From positions 1 to 60,062 of the forward strand of contig CAYRYU010000040.1 of assembly GCA_964428355.1 (NCBI GenBank): DNA of 60,062 bases, in the 5' to 3' direction. Made by a program: the position numbers and the translations under genes. The notes beneath the pieces are model-generated. The model had not been told where the DNA came from and made no database searches. It saw nothing but the letters and a program-made list of their open reading frames with translations. Source of the stretch: CAYRYU01 sp964428355. Lineage in GTDB: Bacteria; Muiribacteriota; Ozemobacteria; Ozemobacterales; Ozemobacteraceae. Positions 32,816 through 41,607 of this stretch are shown one piece after another. How positions within the stretch are numbered: the first letter of the stretch is position 1; every line of letters begins with the position of its first letter.

Positions 32816-34906
32816 TCAGTAGCCGGCTTCCTTTGCGAGCTGGGAGATGGTCTGGTATCTCTGGTCGGCGGTGGCGAGGGCGCTGGAGTATCTCTTGACC
32901 TCGCTGTCGTTGGCGATATAGGAAGCCTTGTTGCTCAGGTCGTAGCGTTCCCATTCGCGGCGGGCGGCATCCAGGGAGTTGCGGGCGCTGGCGGTCTTGT
33001 CGGAGACGTAGGTGTCCTTGTGGTTGTAGAGCCAGGTGTAATCGTTCTGGAGCCGGTCGACCTTCCTGCGGGCCTCTTCGACGGCACGGTCGTATTCTTC
33101 CTTGGTTCCTTCATAGGGATCGGTGCCCGCTTTGGCGTAGGCATAGGGATCGGTGCCCGAGCCGGATGAGGAACTGCCGCCATAGGGATCGGTGTCGTCG
33201 TCGTCATCGTCGTCGGCATAGGGATCCGTGCCGCTGTTGCCGGTGCTGCCCGAGTTGCCCTTGGTGGAATAGGGATCGGTGCCGGAGTTGCCGGTGCTTC
33301 CGGAACTCCCCTTGCTTCCATAGGGGTCGGTTCCGCTGCTGCCGGAGCTTCCCGAATGGCCGGTGCTTCCGTAGGGATCGGTGCCCGAATTCCCGTTGTT
33401 GTTGTAGGGGTCGGTGGTCGTGGTTTCCACGGGCGGATGCTTCAGAAGGTAGTCCAGGGCATCCTTCGCATCGCCGAGCTCTCTCCATTTCCGGTTCAGG
33501 TCGGTGGTGTAGTCACGGCGGGCATCTTCGAGAGCGCGATTGTAGCTGACGGTCCAGGCGTCGTACTGTCCCTTGGCTTCGGAGCGCTTTTCCATGAACC
33601 GGCGGTCGGCGGCATCCTTTGCGCTCGCGAGGGCGGTTTCGTTCTGGGTCTTGGAAGCAGCGTAATCGGAAAGGATCTTCGCCGATGCCTGGGCAGGGGT
33701 TCCACCGGCGGCGGCCTTGGCTTCGACGGCTTTCTTGTAATCGGAAACCGCGGTCGCATGGTTGGAAGAAGCGTTCATCAGGCCCTTCTGGAGGTAAATG
33801 TCGGTGAGCTTCCCGGGGAGTTCGGTGTAGGTTCCGCTCTTCGATAGGAGTTTCCAGTCGTCGATCTTCTTGAGTGCCTCGAGCTCCTGGGGAGTGTTCC
33901 GGAAATCCTTGAGGGTGTCGTAGATCGAATTCAGGGCAGACCTGTCGTCACCCTTGGCATGGTAGCAATCGGCGATGGCGTTGTAGGCATTTTCGCCATA
34001 CCCGGAGGCCTTGTACTTCTCGATGGCCTTGTCGTAATCCTTCAGGCCCTGGTAGCTCTGGGCGGCCTGGTAGGAAGCCTTCGCGGAGGTATCCCGGGCA
34101 AGGCCGATCAGGTCGAGCGCCCTCTGGTAATCCTTCCCCTCGACAGCCTTCTGGGCCAGGTCGGACAGGGAGCTCCGGATCTGGTTGTTGTTGGCCGCGA
34201 TCTTGGCCTTTTCGCCCGTGATCTTGTTGTCCTTGAGGTCCGCAATCTTCTTGTCGACATCGCCCTTCTTGAAAACGTCGAGGAGACCGAGTTTGCTCCG
34301 CTCGATGATGAGCTTGTCGACTTCGAAGGAGTATCTCAGGATTGCGATCTCGGCTGCTTTGTTCTGCGCTTCGAGGGCGGCGGCACCGGCCAGGGCGGGA
34401 TCATTCGAAGCCTTCGTCTCATCGGCGTTACCGGCGACATTTCCGCCGTAATAGCCCGCGATTTCCTTGAGGACGAATCCGCGTCCCTCGATTTCGGCGG
34501 TACAATCGACCCACTTCTTCTTGCTGAACCATCCTCCGCTCTGCTGGGCCTTCTCGTCGATCTTGAGAGTCTTGCACCCGTGCTCCGAAAGGATCTGCTT
34601 GAACCAGGAAACACGCTGCGCCTTGTCGGTCTCATCCTTGAACACGATCGTGGCTTTCACGATGCCGTAGCTGGTCACGTAACCCGCATATTCACCTGGG
34701 GCGTATAGGTTGCTTCCCCGGACGGATCCCCCCGTCTCGGTGATCGGGGTCACCCCTTCCCCTGCCTTGCCGGCATTGGTTTCCTTGGGAGCCCCCGCGG
34801 CAGAATCTTCCGCGAAGGGGTTATCCGCCCAGGCGGGGGTTCCATAACAGCAGACCAAGCCGAGAAACAAGCATCCCACGATCGCTCTTCCCAAGGATTG
34901 TTTCAT
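32816..34906 (-). CDS. Secreted TPR-like protein with TDPY low-complexity repeat
   Basis: A 696-residue exported protein. Residues 1-27 form a signal peptide (FLGLVCCYGTPAWA). The middle (about 150-450) is alpha-helical with tetratricopeptide-like segments (YQRALDLIGLARDTSAKASYQAAQ, split as ALDLIGLARDTSAK and GLKDYDKAIEKYKASG). A stretch of eight TDPY motifs separated by Gly/Ser-rich linkers (TDPYGSTGHSG, TDPYGSKGSSG and so on) lies at about 520-620, including a run of seven aspartates that could bind cations. A final coiled coil follows. The ATG at 34906 follows GGAGGG; an upstream ATG at 34984 is unlikely given the promoter at 34993-35021. Probably a structural or envelope-associated protein; family unknown. 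Confidence 0.8.
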   Translation of the reverse strand: MKQSLGRAIVGCLFLGLVCCYGTPAWADNPFAEDSAAGAPKETNAGKAGEGVTPITETGGSVRGSNLYAPGEYAGYVTSYGIVKATIVFKDETDKAQRVSWFKQILSEHGCKTLKIDEKAQQSGGWFSKKKWVDCTAEIEGRGFVLKEIAGYYGGNVAGNADETKASNDPALAGAAALEAQNKAAEIAILRYSFEVDKLIIERSKLGLLDVFKKGDVDKKIADLKDNKITGEKAKIAANNNQIRSSLSDLAQKAVEGKDYQRALDLIGLARDTSAKASYQAAQSYQGLKDYDKAIEKYKASGYGENAYNAIADCYHAKGDDRSALNSIYDTLKDFRNTPQELEALKKIDDWKLLSKSGTYTELPGKLTDIYLQKGLMNASSNHATAVSDYKKAVEAKAAAGGTPAQASAKILSDYAASKTQNETALASAKDAADRRFMEKRSEAKGQYDAWTVSYNRALEDARRDYTTDLNRKWRELGDAKDALDYLLKHPPVETTTTDPYNNNGNSGTDPYGSTGHSGSSGSSGTDPYGSKGSSGSTGNSGTDPYSTKGNSGSTGNSGTDPYADDDDDDDTDPYGGSSSSGSGTDPYAYAKAGTDPYEGTKEEYDRAVEEARRKVDRLQNDYTWLYNHKDTYVSDKTASARNSLDAARREWERYDLSNKASYIANDSEVKRYSSALATADQRYQTISQLAKEAGY

Positions 34907-34992
34907 TTCAGGCCCTCCAGCAAGATAGATTTTCAAAGCAAAGAAAGGTACCCCAACCCGCGGAAAGGGAACCTCCGCGGACACCTTTTACC

Positions 34993-35021
34993 ATTCTAGG
35001 AATTTTTCCCCCTACCCGCAA
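34993..35021 (-). promoter_or_regulatory. Sigma-70 promoter of the TDPY-repeat gene
   Basis: TTGCGG (35021-35016), 17 bp, TAGAAT (34998-34993); start near 34986. The 80-nt leader contains CCGCGG inverted repeats (34975-34980 and 34958-34963) that could form a small hairpin. The 327-bp gap between this gene and the divergent Sel1 gene holds nothing else I can identify apart from this promoter. Confidence 0.65.
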
Positions 35022-35233
35022 GTATTCCGTGTCGTTTGTGTAGCTGGATTGAGAAAATCTAATGAGTTTTCGGGCCTGAAAAAATGTCCGTGGTTGGTTT
35101 CCTTCTCCTTTTCCTCCTCCCAATCCTCTGATAGAATAATCCCACCAGGATCCTTCCGAGGGTTTCTATCGAGGAAGGCTCTTCCTCATTGTTATCATCT
35201 TGATTCCATCTTTTGAAAAACGGGAGGGTGGCA

Positions 35234-36046
35234 GTGCCCAGGGCGAATTTCGCAGAAGTATGTCTGTCCATGGTTTTTGGTTTGGCAGCGGCATTGATTG
35301 CCTCACCGGTTTTTGGAGCCCCCCCCGGAGAGGAAATCATCCAGCTCAAGAGCTCCCCACCTCAGGCTGCCCCTGATGGGAAGGCTCCTTCCGTGGGGGC
35401 CGGCAATCCCTCCTCCCAGCCTTCGGCCAAACCTTTGAAAGCCGTTTCCGATCAAGCCCCGGGCCCTTCTCCAACCCGGGTCATCCAGGAGCAGGAAGCC
35501 CGCACCGGGAATCCTTCCGCGCAGTATTCCATGGGAATGGGATGGCTCAAAGGCGATTTCGGCGCCCCGAACCCCAGGGAAGCCCTTCGATGGTTCACCG
35601 TCGCGGCAAGGATGGAGTACCCACCCGCCCTGACCCAGATGGGGAGAATGCTCCAGACGGGAGCGGGGACCCCCAAAAACGTGTTCGAAGCGGTCAGGTG
35701 GTATCGGGCGGCGATATCCGCCGGTGACCGCCCCGCGAACATCGAACTCGCCATGATGTACCTTTCCGGGCAGGCGGTCCACCAGGATTCCGTGGAAGCC
35801 TACGTGCTGCTCTCGCTGGCCTCTTCCACGATCCACTCCGCCCCGGAAGGCACCTACACCGAAGCCCGGAAAGCCCTGGCGGAGCTCGCGAAGAGCCTTT
35901 CGTCCGATCAGAAAGCCCTCGCGGCGGAGAGGATGAACGAGAGGCGCGACCGCTTCATCGCGGCGTTGATGCGCCAACATCCCTCCGGAACAGCGCCACA
36001 AAAAACCCGAAAGCCCAAAAGCCCCAAAGGGAAACCGGGAAAGTAG
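35234..36046 (+). CDS. Secreted Sel1-repeat protein
   Basis: A 270-residue exported protein. From the GTG at 35234 the signal peptide reads MPRANFAEVC...ALIASPVFGAPP; GGAGG lies 7 bases upstream of this GTG. A proline/serine-rich linker (about 30-75) precedes three Sel1 repeats (about 85-200): NPSAQYSMGMGWLKGDFG, NPREALRWFTVAARMEYPPA and NVFEAVRWYRAAISAGDRPA. The basic C-terminal tail (KTRKPKSPKGKPGK) may bind polyanions. Sel1 proteins are scaffolds for protein complexes in envelope stress and surface assembly. It is divergent from the TDPY-repeat gene. Confidence 0.82.
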   Translation: MPRANFAEVCLSMVFGLAAALIASPVFGAPPGEEIIQLKSSPPQAAPDGKAPSVGAGNPSSQPSAKPLKAVSDQAPGPSPTRVIQEQEARTGNPSAQYSMGMGWLKGDFGAPNPREALRWFTVAARMEYPPALTQMGRMLQTGAGTPKNVFEAVRWYRAAISAGDRPANIELAMMYLSGQAVHQDSVEAYVLLSLASSTIHSAPEGTYTEARKALAELAKSLSSDQKALAAERMNERRDRFIAALMRQHPSGTAPQKTRKPKSPKGKPGK

Positions 36047-36079
36047 GTTGCCGGAACCGGGCGCCCCGGAATTGAAGGG

Positions 36080-36667
36080 TCAGGTCCCCTTTTCACCTGC
36101 CCGCTGATACGTTCTCCAGCCTTTGTCCTGGAGGCAGGCTCCGGTGGGAACCTGGATCAAAATGGTGAAGAACGCGATCACATCCCCACAGGAGACCATC
36201 GCATTGAAAGTGGCGGCCAGGGCGATGAAGATGTTCCCCTTTCCCAGGATGCCCATTGCCCCGATGGGCAGCACGGTCAACAGCAGGAAGGGCATGATGA
36301 TGGTGGTCATCCTTCGTGCCATTCCCATGATGCCCTGATACCGGGCGTAGAATGCCAGCCGCCCCGGCCAGATCCCGATGATTGTCTTGTCGGACAAACC
36401 GTTGCCCGGGTGAAAAAGGGCATGTATCAACTCGTGAAGGGGAAGTACCAGGAAAAAAATCCCCGGAAGGGCCCAAACCGGAGGAACCGATTCCCCGATG
36501 GGAGAGAGCCGCCGAAACGCCACCACGGCGAGGAAACCCAGAAACACACTGCCGGGTATCCCCAACACCTGGATCATTCGAGGAGTAAGCTCCCAAAGTG
36601 GCGTCCATCCTCCCTTTTCCGGGTCGAAGTCGGGGTTTTCCGGCGGAGAGCCAAAATGGAGCTTCAT
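36080..36667 (-). CDS. DUF3267-family putative membrane zincin peptidase
   Basis: A 195-residue membrane protein with about four TMs. HELIHALFHPGNG in the second TM matches the DUF3267 family of putative intramembrane zinc peptidases (HExxH). The family has been little studied. It stands alone on the minus strand between two plus-strand secreted-protein genes. The ATG at 36667 lacks a strong ribosome site. A protease role is inferred only from HExxH. Confidence 0.8.
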   Translation of the reverse strand: MKLHFGSPPENPDFDPEKGGWTPLWELTPRMIQVLGIPGSVFLGFLAVVAFRRLSPIGESVPPVWALPGIFFLVLPLHELIHALFHPGNGLSDKTIIGIWPGRLAFYARYQGIMGMARRMTTIIMPFLLLTVLPIGAMGILGKGNIFIALAATFNAMVSCGDVIAFFTILIQVPTGACLQDKGWRTYQRAGEKGT

Positions 36668-36766
36668 TGCCTGGGAATGTCCTCGATGAAAGCCGTCTCC
36701 CCGAAATCGCGCGAAAAAGTGGTATCATGGGGCCGGGCTTTCCAAGGGAAGCCGAGGAGGATGTTC

Positions 36767-37393
36767 ATGAGACGGTTCTGGATGGTTCTTCCGCTGGTTG
36801 TTTCGTTCCTCATTACCCCGACCGCCCCCGGGTGGAGCCAGATGGGTCCGATGGGCAATCCCGCCATCCGGGAGTTCATGGAGAAGCAGAAAGAAAAGGG
36901 GAAGGAGTTCACCGAAGCCGAAAACAAGGAAGGCAAGGAGTTCATGGAAACCCTGGCGGGGAAACCCAAAGCGGAAAAGATCGCCGCGATCAGGGCTTTC
37001 AAGACCACCCAGTATGAGAAGAATTGCGCGTTCAGAGAGAAGCTGGTTGCGGAAAGGGATGAATTCATCGCAAAAACATGGGCCGCCGGAAATGCCCCCC
37101 CTCAAAAGATGCAGGAACGCCTCAAGAGCAGGTTCGCCGAACAGAATGCCAAGATCAAGGAGTTTTTCGAGAAAAAGCACCAGGAGAACATGGCTTTCCT
37201 CGACAAGGTTCTCGCCGACGCAACACTGGACGGAGCCGCGCTCGACAAGGCGATGTCGGAGTTTTTCCAGGCCCAGAAGGCATCGGCCGAGGAGTTCATG
37301 ACAAAGCTCCGTGAAGAGGCGCAGGCTCAGGGCCAGGGCCGGAAAGGCGGAATGGGAATGGGCGGAATGGGCGGCAGGAGAAGAGGGAACTAG
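36767..37393 (+). CDS. Helical secreted protein with Gly/Met-rich tail
   Basis: A 208-residue protein with a signal peptide (MRRFWMVLPLVVSFLITP). The mature part is almost entirely amphipathic helix with recurring KEF/EFM/FR(E/Q)K patterns, ending in GGMGMGGMGGRRRG. It recalls periplasmic helical chaperone-like proteins (Spy/CpxP) in style, but the LTxxQ signature is absent. GAGGAGG lies six bases before the ATG at 36767; the ATG at 36761 is too close to it. Transcribed toward and convergent with the operon ending at 37439. Function unknown. Confidence 0.75.
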   Translation: MRRFWMVLPLVVSFLITPTAPGWSQMGPMGNPAIREFMEKQKEKGKEFTEAENKEGKEFMETLAGKPKAEKIAAIRAFKTTQYEKNCAFREKLVAERDEFIAKTWAAGNAPPQKMQERLKSRFAEQNAKIKEFFEKKHQENMAFLDKVLADATLDGAALDKAMSEFFQAQKASAEEFMTKLREEAQAQGQGRKGGMGMGGMGGRRRGN

Positions 37394-37438
37394 CCTTCCC
37401 TCTCTCCCCATCGTGAAAGGGCGCTTCCGTGTCCCGAT

Positions 37439-38626
37439 TCACATTCCCAGTGCTTTCCGGAACCCCTGAAGGGCCCCCTTGAAAATCCTGGCGCGGCGGT
37501 ACGTCGATGGTATGAAACCGACCTGGGCCATGAGCGGATGTGGTTCTAGATCCTTCAGAAGAGACTCCAGGTCCTGGACGTCCGGTTTGATCGCGAAAAC
37601 CGCGTCCTTGAACCGCCGTGCGCCGTTGAAATCCTGTTGTCGGTATTCGAACCCCTGCATCAAAGCCATCACGTAATATCTGGTTCCGAGCTCGGGGTCC
37701 CCGATCTTTCCGATTGTCTTCCGGAGATCCTCATCGAAGATTGACGGACCATACCGGGTGAAGGCCTCCTGCATGACCTGGACAGTCCGCCAGGCCAGTT
37801 CGAGGCCTATCGGGGACATTCCATCCCCGAAACTTGCGCCGGCCCCGAACCAGGACCCCAAATGCAAAGCCCTGATGATCGCTTCCCTGCCGTTCTCCCG
37901 ATCCCCTTCCAGGAAGGCGAGTTTCGCCTTCCAGAGCAGCAGAAAACCGAGTCCGAGGATCCGCGGGTTCTGGCCCCCTATCCTCCAGCAGTTTTCCAGC
38001 ATCCCGTAGGCTTCATCGACCAGGTCGGAAATGTGGAGAGCCCTCTGAAAAGCCGCGGAAGAAACCATCTCCGTCGCGAAACGCCGGTCCTCTTCGTTCA
38101 AAGCGAAAACCACCTCTTCGGCCGCCACCTGCCCGGAAGGTGACAGCAGGAGCGTGGCCTTTTCCGGGATATCCATCGCGGCCTGTTCGAGGGCTTCGAG
38201 GAGCTGGTGGTACTTCGCCGGGCACGCATGTATGCTACACGCGATGAAGGGAAGCGTATCCGAGGCAAAAAAGAGCACGCCACCCCCGGGGCATACGGGA
38301 TCGGCTCCTTTCCACCAGCCGGCTTTCCGGATCGCGTCCATCATCCTTGAATCGATGACCGGGGTATCCTTTCCTGCCGGAGAAAAGAGCGCGGGTTCTT
38401 CCCGCCTGAGGTTCTCCACACCCCATAAAACCGGCTTGCGGAGGGTCTGGCAGGTTTCCCCCTCCGCTTCCGCCTTCTCCTGGAGCTTTCTGGTCTGAAA
38501 ACGCGCCTGGTCCATCCACGACTGCCGAAGGCGCCCGTTCTCGTGGAGACAGCTGTATAAAAGCCCGATCAGGACATAAATCGCGAGACCAATCCGGATA
38601 ACTCGGTCGGTTCCGTTCTGGCTCAT
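37439..38626 (-). CDS. Membrane-anchored protein, last gene of the tubulin/vWA operon
   Basis: A 395-residue protein with one N-terminal TM (RIGLAIYVLIGLLYSC) and a large helical soluble domain rich in leucine and aromatic residues (EAIIRALHLGSWFGAG), with no recognised family. Its ATG overlaps the stop of the upstream polytopic gene by ATGA, showing coupled translation. Its position at the end of the operon of GTPases and a tubulin-like protein suggests a structural or assembly role at the membrane, but this rests on context alone. Confidence 0.7.
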   Translation of the reverse strand: MSQNGTDRVIRIGLAIYVLIGLLYSCLHENGRLRQSWMDQARFQTRKLQEKAEAEGETCQTLRKPVLWGVENLRREEPALFSPAGKDTPVIDSRMMDAIRKAGWWKGADPVCPGGGVLFFASDTLPFIACSIHACPAKYHQLLEALEQAAMDIPEKATLLLSPSGQVAAEEVVFALNEEDRRFATEMVSSAAFQRALHISDLVDEAYGMLENCWRIGGQNPRILGLGFLLLWKAKLAFLEGDRENGREAIIRALHLGSWFGAGASFGDGMSPIGLELAWRTVQVMQEAFTRYGPSIFDEDLRKTIGKIGDPELGTRYYVMALMQGFEYRQQDFNGARRFKDAVFAIKPDVQDLESLLKDLEPHPLMAQVGFIPSTYRRARIFKGALQGFRKALGM

Positions 38627-40776
38627 CTTCTTTCCCCATCGGGAGAGGACGGCGAATCCCAGCCCCCAGCCCTCGAATCAGCTGCCAGCTCACGATACCA
38701 ATTCCCCAGAAGCCCGATCAGGAGCTCCCCTCCGCCGGCACTCCCGGTATCCACCGACACAGTCCCTTCCGTCGTCTCGATCAGCACCTCGTCTCCTTGC
38801 CCAGTTAATTCTCCCCAGGGGACTATGGATCGAATCTGTTCAAGGGGTATCCTGACCGGGAAACCGACTCCCCAGAAAACGCGTGGAAGGATCGTGAGGA
38901 ACTGCCGGTTGAGGGATACGGTCGTCCGGAGATGGGGAATCAGGAACTCCCGGAGATTCCAGAGTACAAGGCCGTCCCAGAGGAAGGCCAGGGTCGGACC
39001 CCAGGTAAAAAACGGAACGACCAAGGTCAGGGCGAGGAAAAGGTCAAGCAGGGCGGGACCGATTTCCACTAGCCACCAAGAAACCCGGAACGCGAACCTT
39101 CTTGATTCGATGATCTTCCCGGAAACCCAAAGGGCCAACAGGATCTTCAACCAATGCTCCAGGAGTCGGAAATAATTCTCGAAGCCGCGATCGGCAAAAC
39201 TGATGAGGGCCCAGCCCAGGAACAGGAAGAGCCAGATCCAGGACGAGTTGTGGAACCCCTTCCCCGCGGGCATCGTCACCCGCCGGGAGGTTTCGTCGGA
39301 CGCGACGTCCCAACCTCTTCTTGCGGCAAGATCGGCGTTTCCTCTGCCGTTTCTGGAGTAAGGGGAACTCCTTTCGAAAAAACCCGGTGCCAGTTCCCGC
39401 GCATCGAGCTTGCCCACCGAGTCCCAGCAGAAGGGAATCCCGAGGCTCCTCGCGATTTCCATTCCGGACCTCCAGAAATGGAGAAAAGCCTCGCGCGCAT
39501 AGAACCAGGAATAAAGAATGGGGCGGCGGTGCAGGAAGCTCACCCCGGTCGGCCCGGAAGGAGAGTGTTTTGAAAACCCCTTCTCCACCGAGATCCGCCA
39601 GTCATGGAACTCCCCGATGTCGATTTCGAACGTGAAGGTTTTGGGGGACCGTCCCATCCGGACCTGGGCGAGGAAGTTGACGACCGAGTCCGGGGCGACC
39701 TTGTACACCCTTCGGCTGAAAGGAACAGTCGCGATCCTGCCCACCACGACAAATGCGTCGTCCCCCCCCCTCCCGCAGATGAGAACCTCGTCGTAGAGGA
39801 AGTAAGCGCCCAGGATAGCGCAGGTGATGGTCCCGAAAATGTTACCCCCCATCGTTGCGGAAAACAGGGGCCAGAGGAAGGCAGCCGCCAGGATCAGCCG
39901 TGCAAGCGGAAAAGGTGTCAGGAGGGATTCCGCGGATCCCGGTATTTCTCTCTCTATCGAAGAATCCAACCGGCGTCCGGCCGGTTTTTCCGACGGGCCC
40001 GCCTCGGAAGGGGGGGGGTCGCCCACTCCCCCCGCGGGGGGTGGAATCCGGTGGGCATCTCCCTCACCGGGTGGGCGAGGCTCATGAAAAACGGGAGGAG
40101 TCCAGTCAAGGCTTTCCGGATCGACACCCGATGATTGCGAATCACCCCCCGAATCCCTCGAAACCGGTTCGGTCGGATCAGGAAAAGCCCCTTTGGGAAG
40201 CGCGGAAGATCCTCCCGCCCCATCGTCACCTGGGGGCGTCCCGCCCCCTCCGCCTGAAAGCGCTTTGTCCAGTCTGTCGCCCAGGGAGGGAAGCCCGGCA
40301 TCGGCAAGGTCTTCCGCGATGCTCCGGAGAACGAGTTTCGCCTGCCGGGTAACCAGGCCCGGGCAGAGTCGGAATGCCCCTTCGAGCCGGTTCACGAGCG
40401 CTTCGTAGATATCGGGAAGCAGGGCGTAGGTTGCGTCGGAAACGTAGAAGGCGAGCAGAAGGTTCGAGTAGGCGCCCCGAAGCGCGCTTTCCCGGCTGGT
40501 CATCGAATCCGGGTCGGGATCTCCGGGGAAATCGGGGGCGTAAATCGACTCCGGGATATCGAAACCCGTAATCCCCAGCCGGCGGCCATTCATCGCCGCG
40601 GTCGCGAGGGCCTGGTTCTGGAGGGTGAAATTCATCGAGAACAGCTTGTCCTCGCGCTCCGCGGCTTCCGGACCGGTCTCTAGGGCAGTGGGATTCGCCT
40701 CGAACCAGCCAAGCACACGGTCGAGCCTGGCAAAAACCTCGCCGGCCGAAGTGCGCTCCTTTTCGGAAGCTGTCAT
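38623..40776 (-). CDS. Polytopic membrane protein of the tubulin/vWA operon
   Basis: A 717-residue protein. The N-terminal ~170 residues are soluble and helical; a Pro/Gly-rich linker (about 175-285) follows; then a first membrane block (about two TMs near 295-335), a cytoplasmic or periplasmic beta-rich segment, and a second membrane block of about four TMs near 490-610. GGTGAAGGTGGAA precedes the ATG at 40776; an upstream ATG (40809) lies at the stop of the methyltransferase gene. No family recognised. It starts 29 bp after the methyltransferase stop and overlaps the next gene by 4 nt. A membrane scaffold or effector for the GTPases is plausible. Confidence 0.7.
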   Translation of the reverse strand: MTASEKERTSAGEVFARLDRVLGWFEANPTALETGPEAAEREDKLFSMNFTLQNQALATAAMNGRRLGITGFDIPESIYAPDFPGDPDPDSMTSRESALRGAYSNLLLAFYVSDATYALLPDIYEALVNRLEGAFRLCPGLVTRQAKLVLRSIAEDLADAGLPSLGDRLDKALSGGGGGTPPGDDGAGGSSALPKGAFPDPTEPVSRDSGGDSQSSGVDPESLDWTPPVFHEPRPPGEGDAHRIPPPAGGVGDPPPSEAGPSEKPAGRRLDSSIEREIPGSAESLLTPFPLARLILAAAFLWPLFSATMGGNIFGTITCAILGAYFLYDEVLICGRGGDDAFVVVGRIATVPFSRRVYKVAPDSVVNFLAQVRMGRSPKTFTFEIDIGEFHDWRISVEKGFSKHSPSGPTGVSFLHRRPILYSWFYAREAFLHFWRSGMEIARSLGIPFCWDSVGKLDARELAPGFFERSSPYSRNGRGNADLAARRGWDVASDETSRRVTMPAGKGFHNSSWIWLFLFLGWALISFADRGFENYFRLLEHWLKILLALWVSGKIIESRRFAFRVSWWLVEIGPALLDLFLALTLVVPFFTWGPTLAFLWDGLVLWNLREFLIPHLRTTVSLNRQFLTILPRVFWGVGFPVRIPLEQIRSIVPWGELTGQGDEVLIETTEGTVSVDTGSAGGGELLIGLLGNWYRELAADSRAGGWDSPSSPDGERR

Positions 40777-40805
40777 CCGGTTTCCACCTTCACCCAACAG
40801 TCCCG

Positions 40806-41606
40806 TCAACCATCTGTGCGGGCGATTATAATCAGCTCTCCCGGGTACTTATCCCCGAAAGGCGCCCGGGAATAGTCGGAATAAACCCGATCGACGCGGA
40901 AACCGCAGCGGGCAAGGAGGTGCTCCGCCTCGAACCGGTAAAGATAGCGCATCCTGAAGGAATGTACAAGTCGCTCCTGTTTGCCGTCAGGCCGCGTCAC
41001 GTAATAGATTATCTCGGAGTCGTTGACCTGTTCGAAGAGATCCTTTTTCGGAACCCTGAGCCTTCGAACCACCTTCGAACCGTCGGGAGCAATGAACTCG
41101 GGCTCGTCTCCGAACTCGGACTCGGTCCGCTGATCGATCAGGAACTTGAGATTCGGGTTGAAAAGGTCCAGGATCAGCGTTCCGCCGGGTTCGAGGTGGC
41201 TCCGCATGCACTTCAGGGCCGCGAGCTGGTCCCCGACGGTCAGAAGGTGCTGGAAGGGCCGGAAGGGGACCGTCACCATCCGGAACTTCTCCCCGAGGTC
41301 GAACGAGCGCATGTCCCCACCGACCAGCGTTATCCGGGCACGCACTTCCGGGGGCTCGTTTGAAACACGTTTCCGGCACGCGTCGAGCATCCTCGCCGAG
41401 AGGTCGAGCCCCGTGATCGCGACTCCGGCACGCGCAGTAGGCAGGAGGATCCTCCCCGTCCCGCAACCAACCTCGAGAACCTTCCCGCGCGCGGCGACGG
41501 CCTCCTCCACAAAGAAGGCAACGTCGGGGCGTGTCCCGTAGGTGGGGGTCAGATCGTAATACTCCGCGACGAACCCGAAGTCCTGGTATCCGCCCGAATC
41601 GTCCAT
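40806..41606 (-). CDS. Class I SAM-dependent methyltransferase in the tubulin/vWA operon
   Basis: A 266-residue methyltransferase with VLEVGCGTGRILLPTA (motif I), ITGLDLSARMLDACR (acidic strand 2), LVGGDMRSFDLG and HLEPGGTLILDLFNPN. The N-terminal FVAEYYDLTPTYG is typical of small-substrate enzymes. GGAGCG precedes the ATG at 41606, one base after the stop of the second GTPase gene, so the two are coupled. The role is unknown; it could modify an operon partner or be a passenger. Confidence 0.82.
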   Translation of the reverse strand: MDDSGGYQDFGFVAEYYDLTPTYGTRPDVAFFVEEAVAARGKVLEVGCGTGRILLPTARAGVAITGLDLSARMLDACRKRVSNEPPEVRARITLVGGDMRSFDLGEKFRMVTVPFRPFQHLLTVGDQLAALKCMRSHLEPGGTLILDLFNPNLKFLIDQRTESEFGDEPEFIAPDGSKVVRRLRVPKKDLFEQVNDSEIIYYVTRPDGKQERLVHSFRMRYLYRFEAEHLLARCGFRVDRVYSDYSRAPFGDKYPGELIIIARTDG

Positions 41607-41607
41607 C

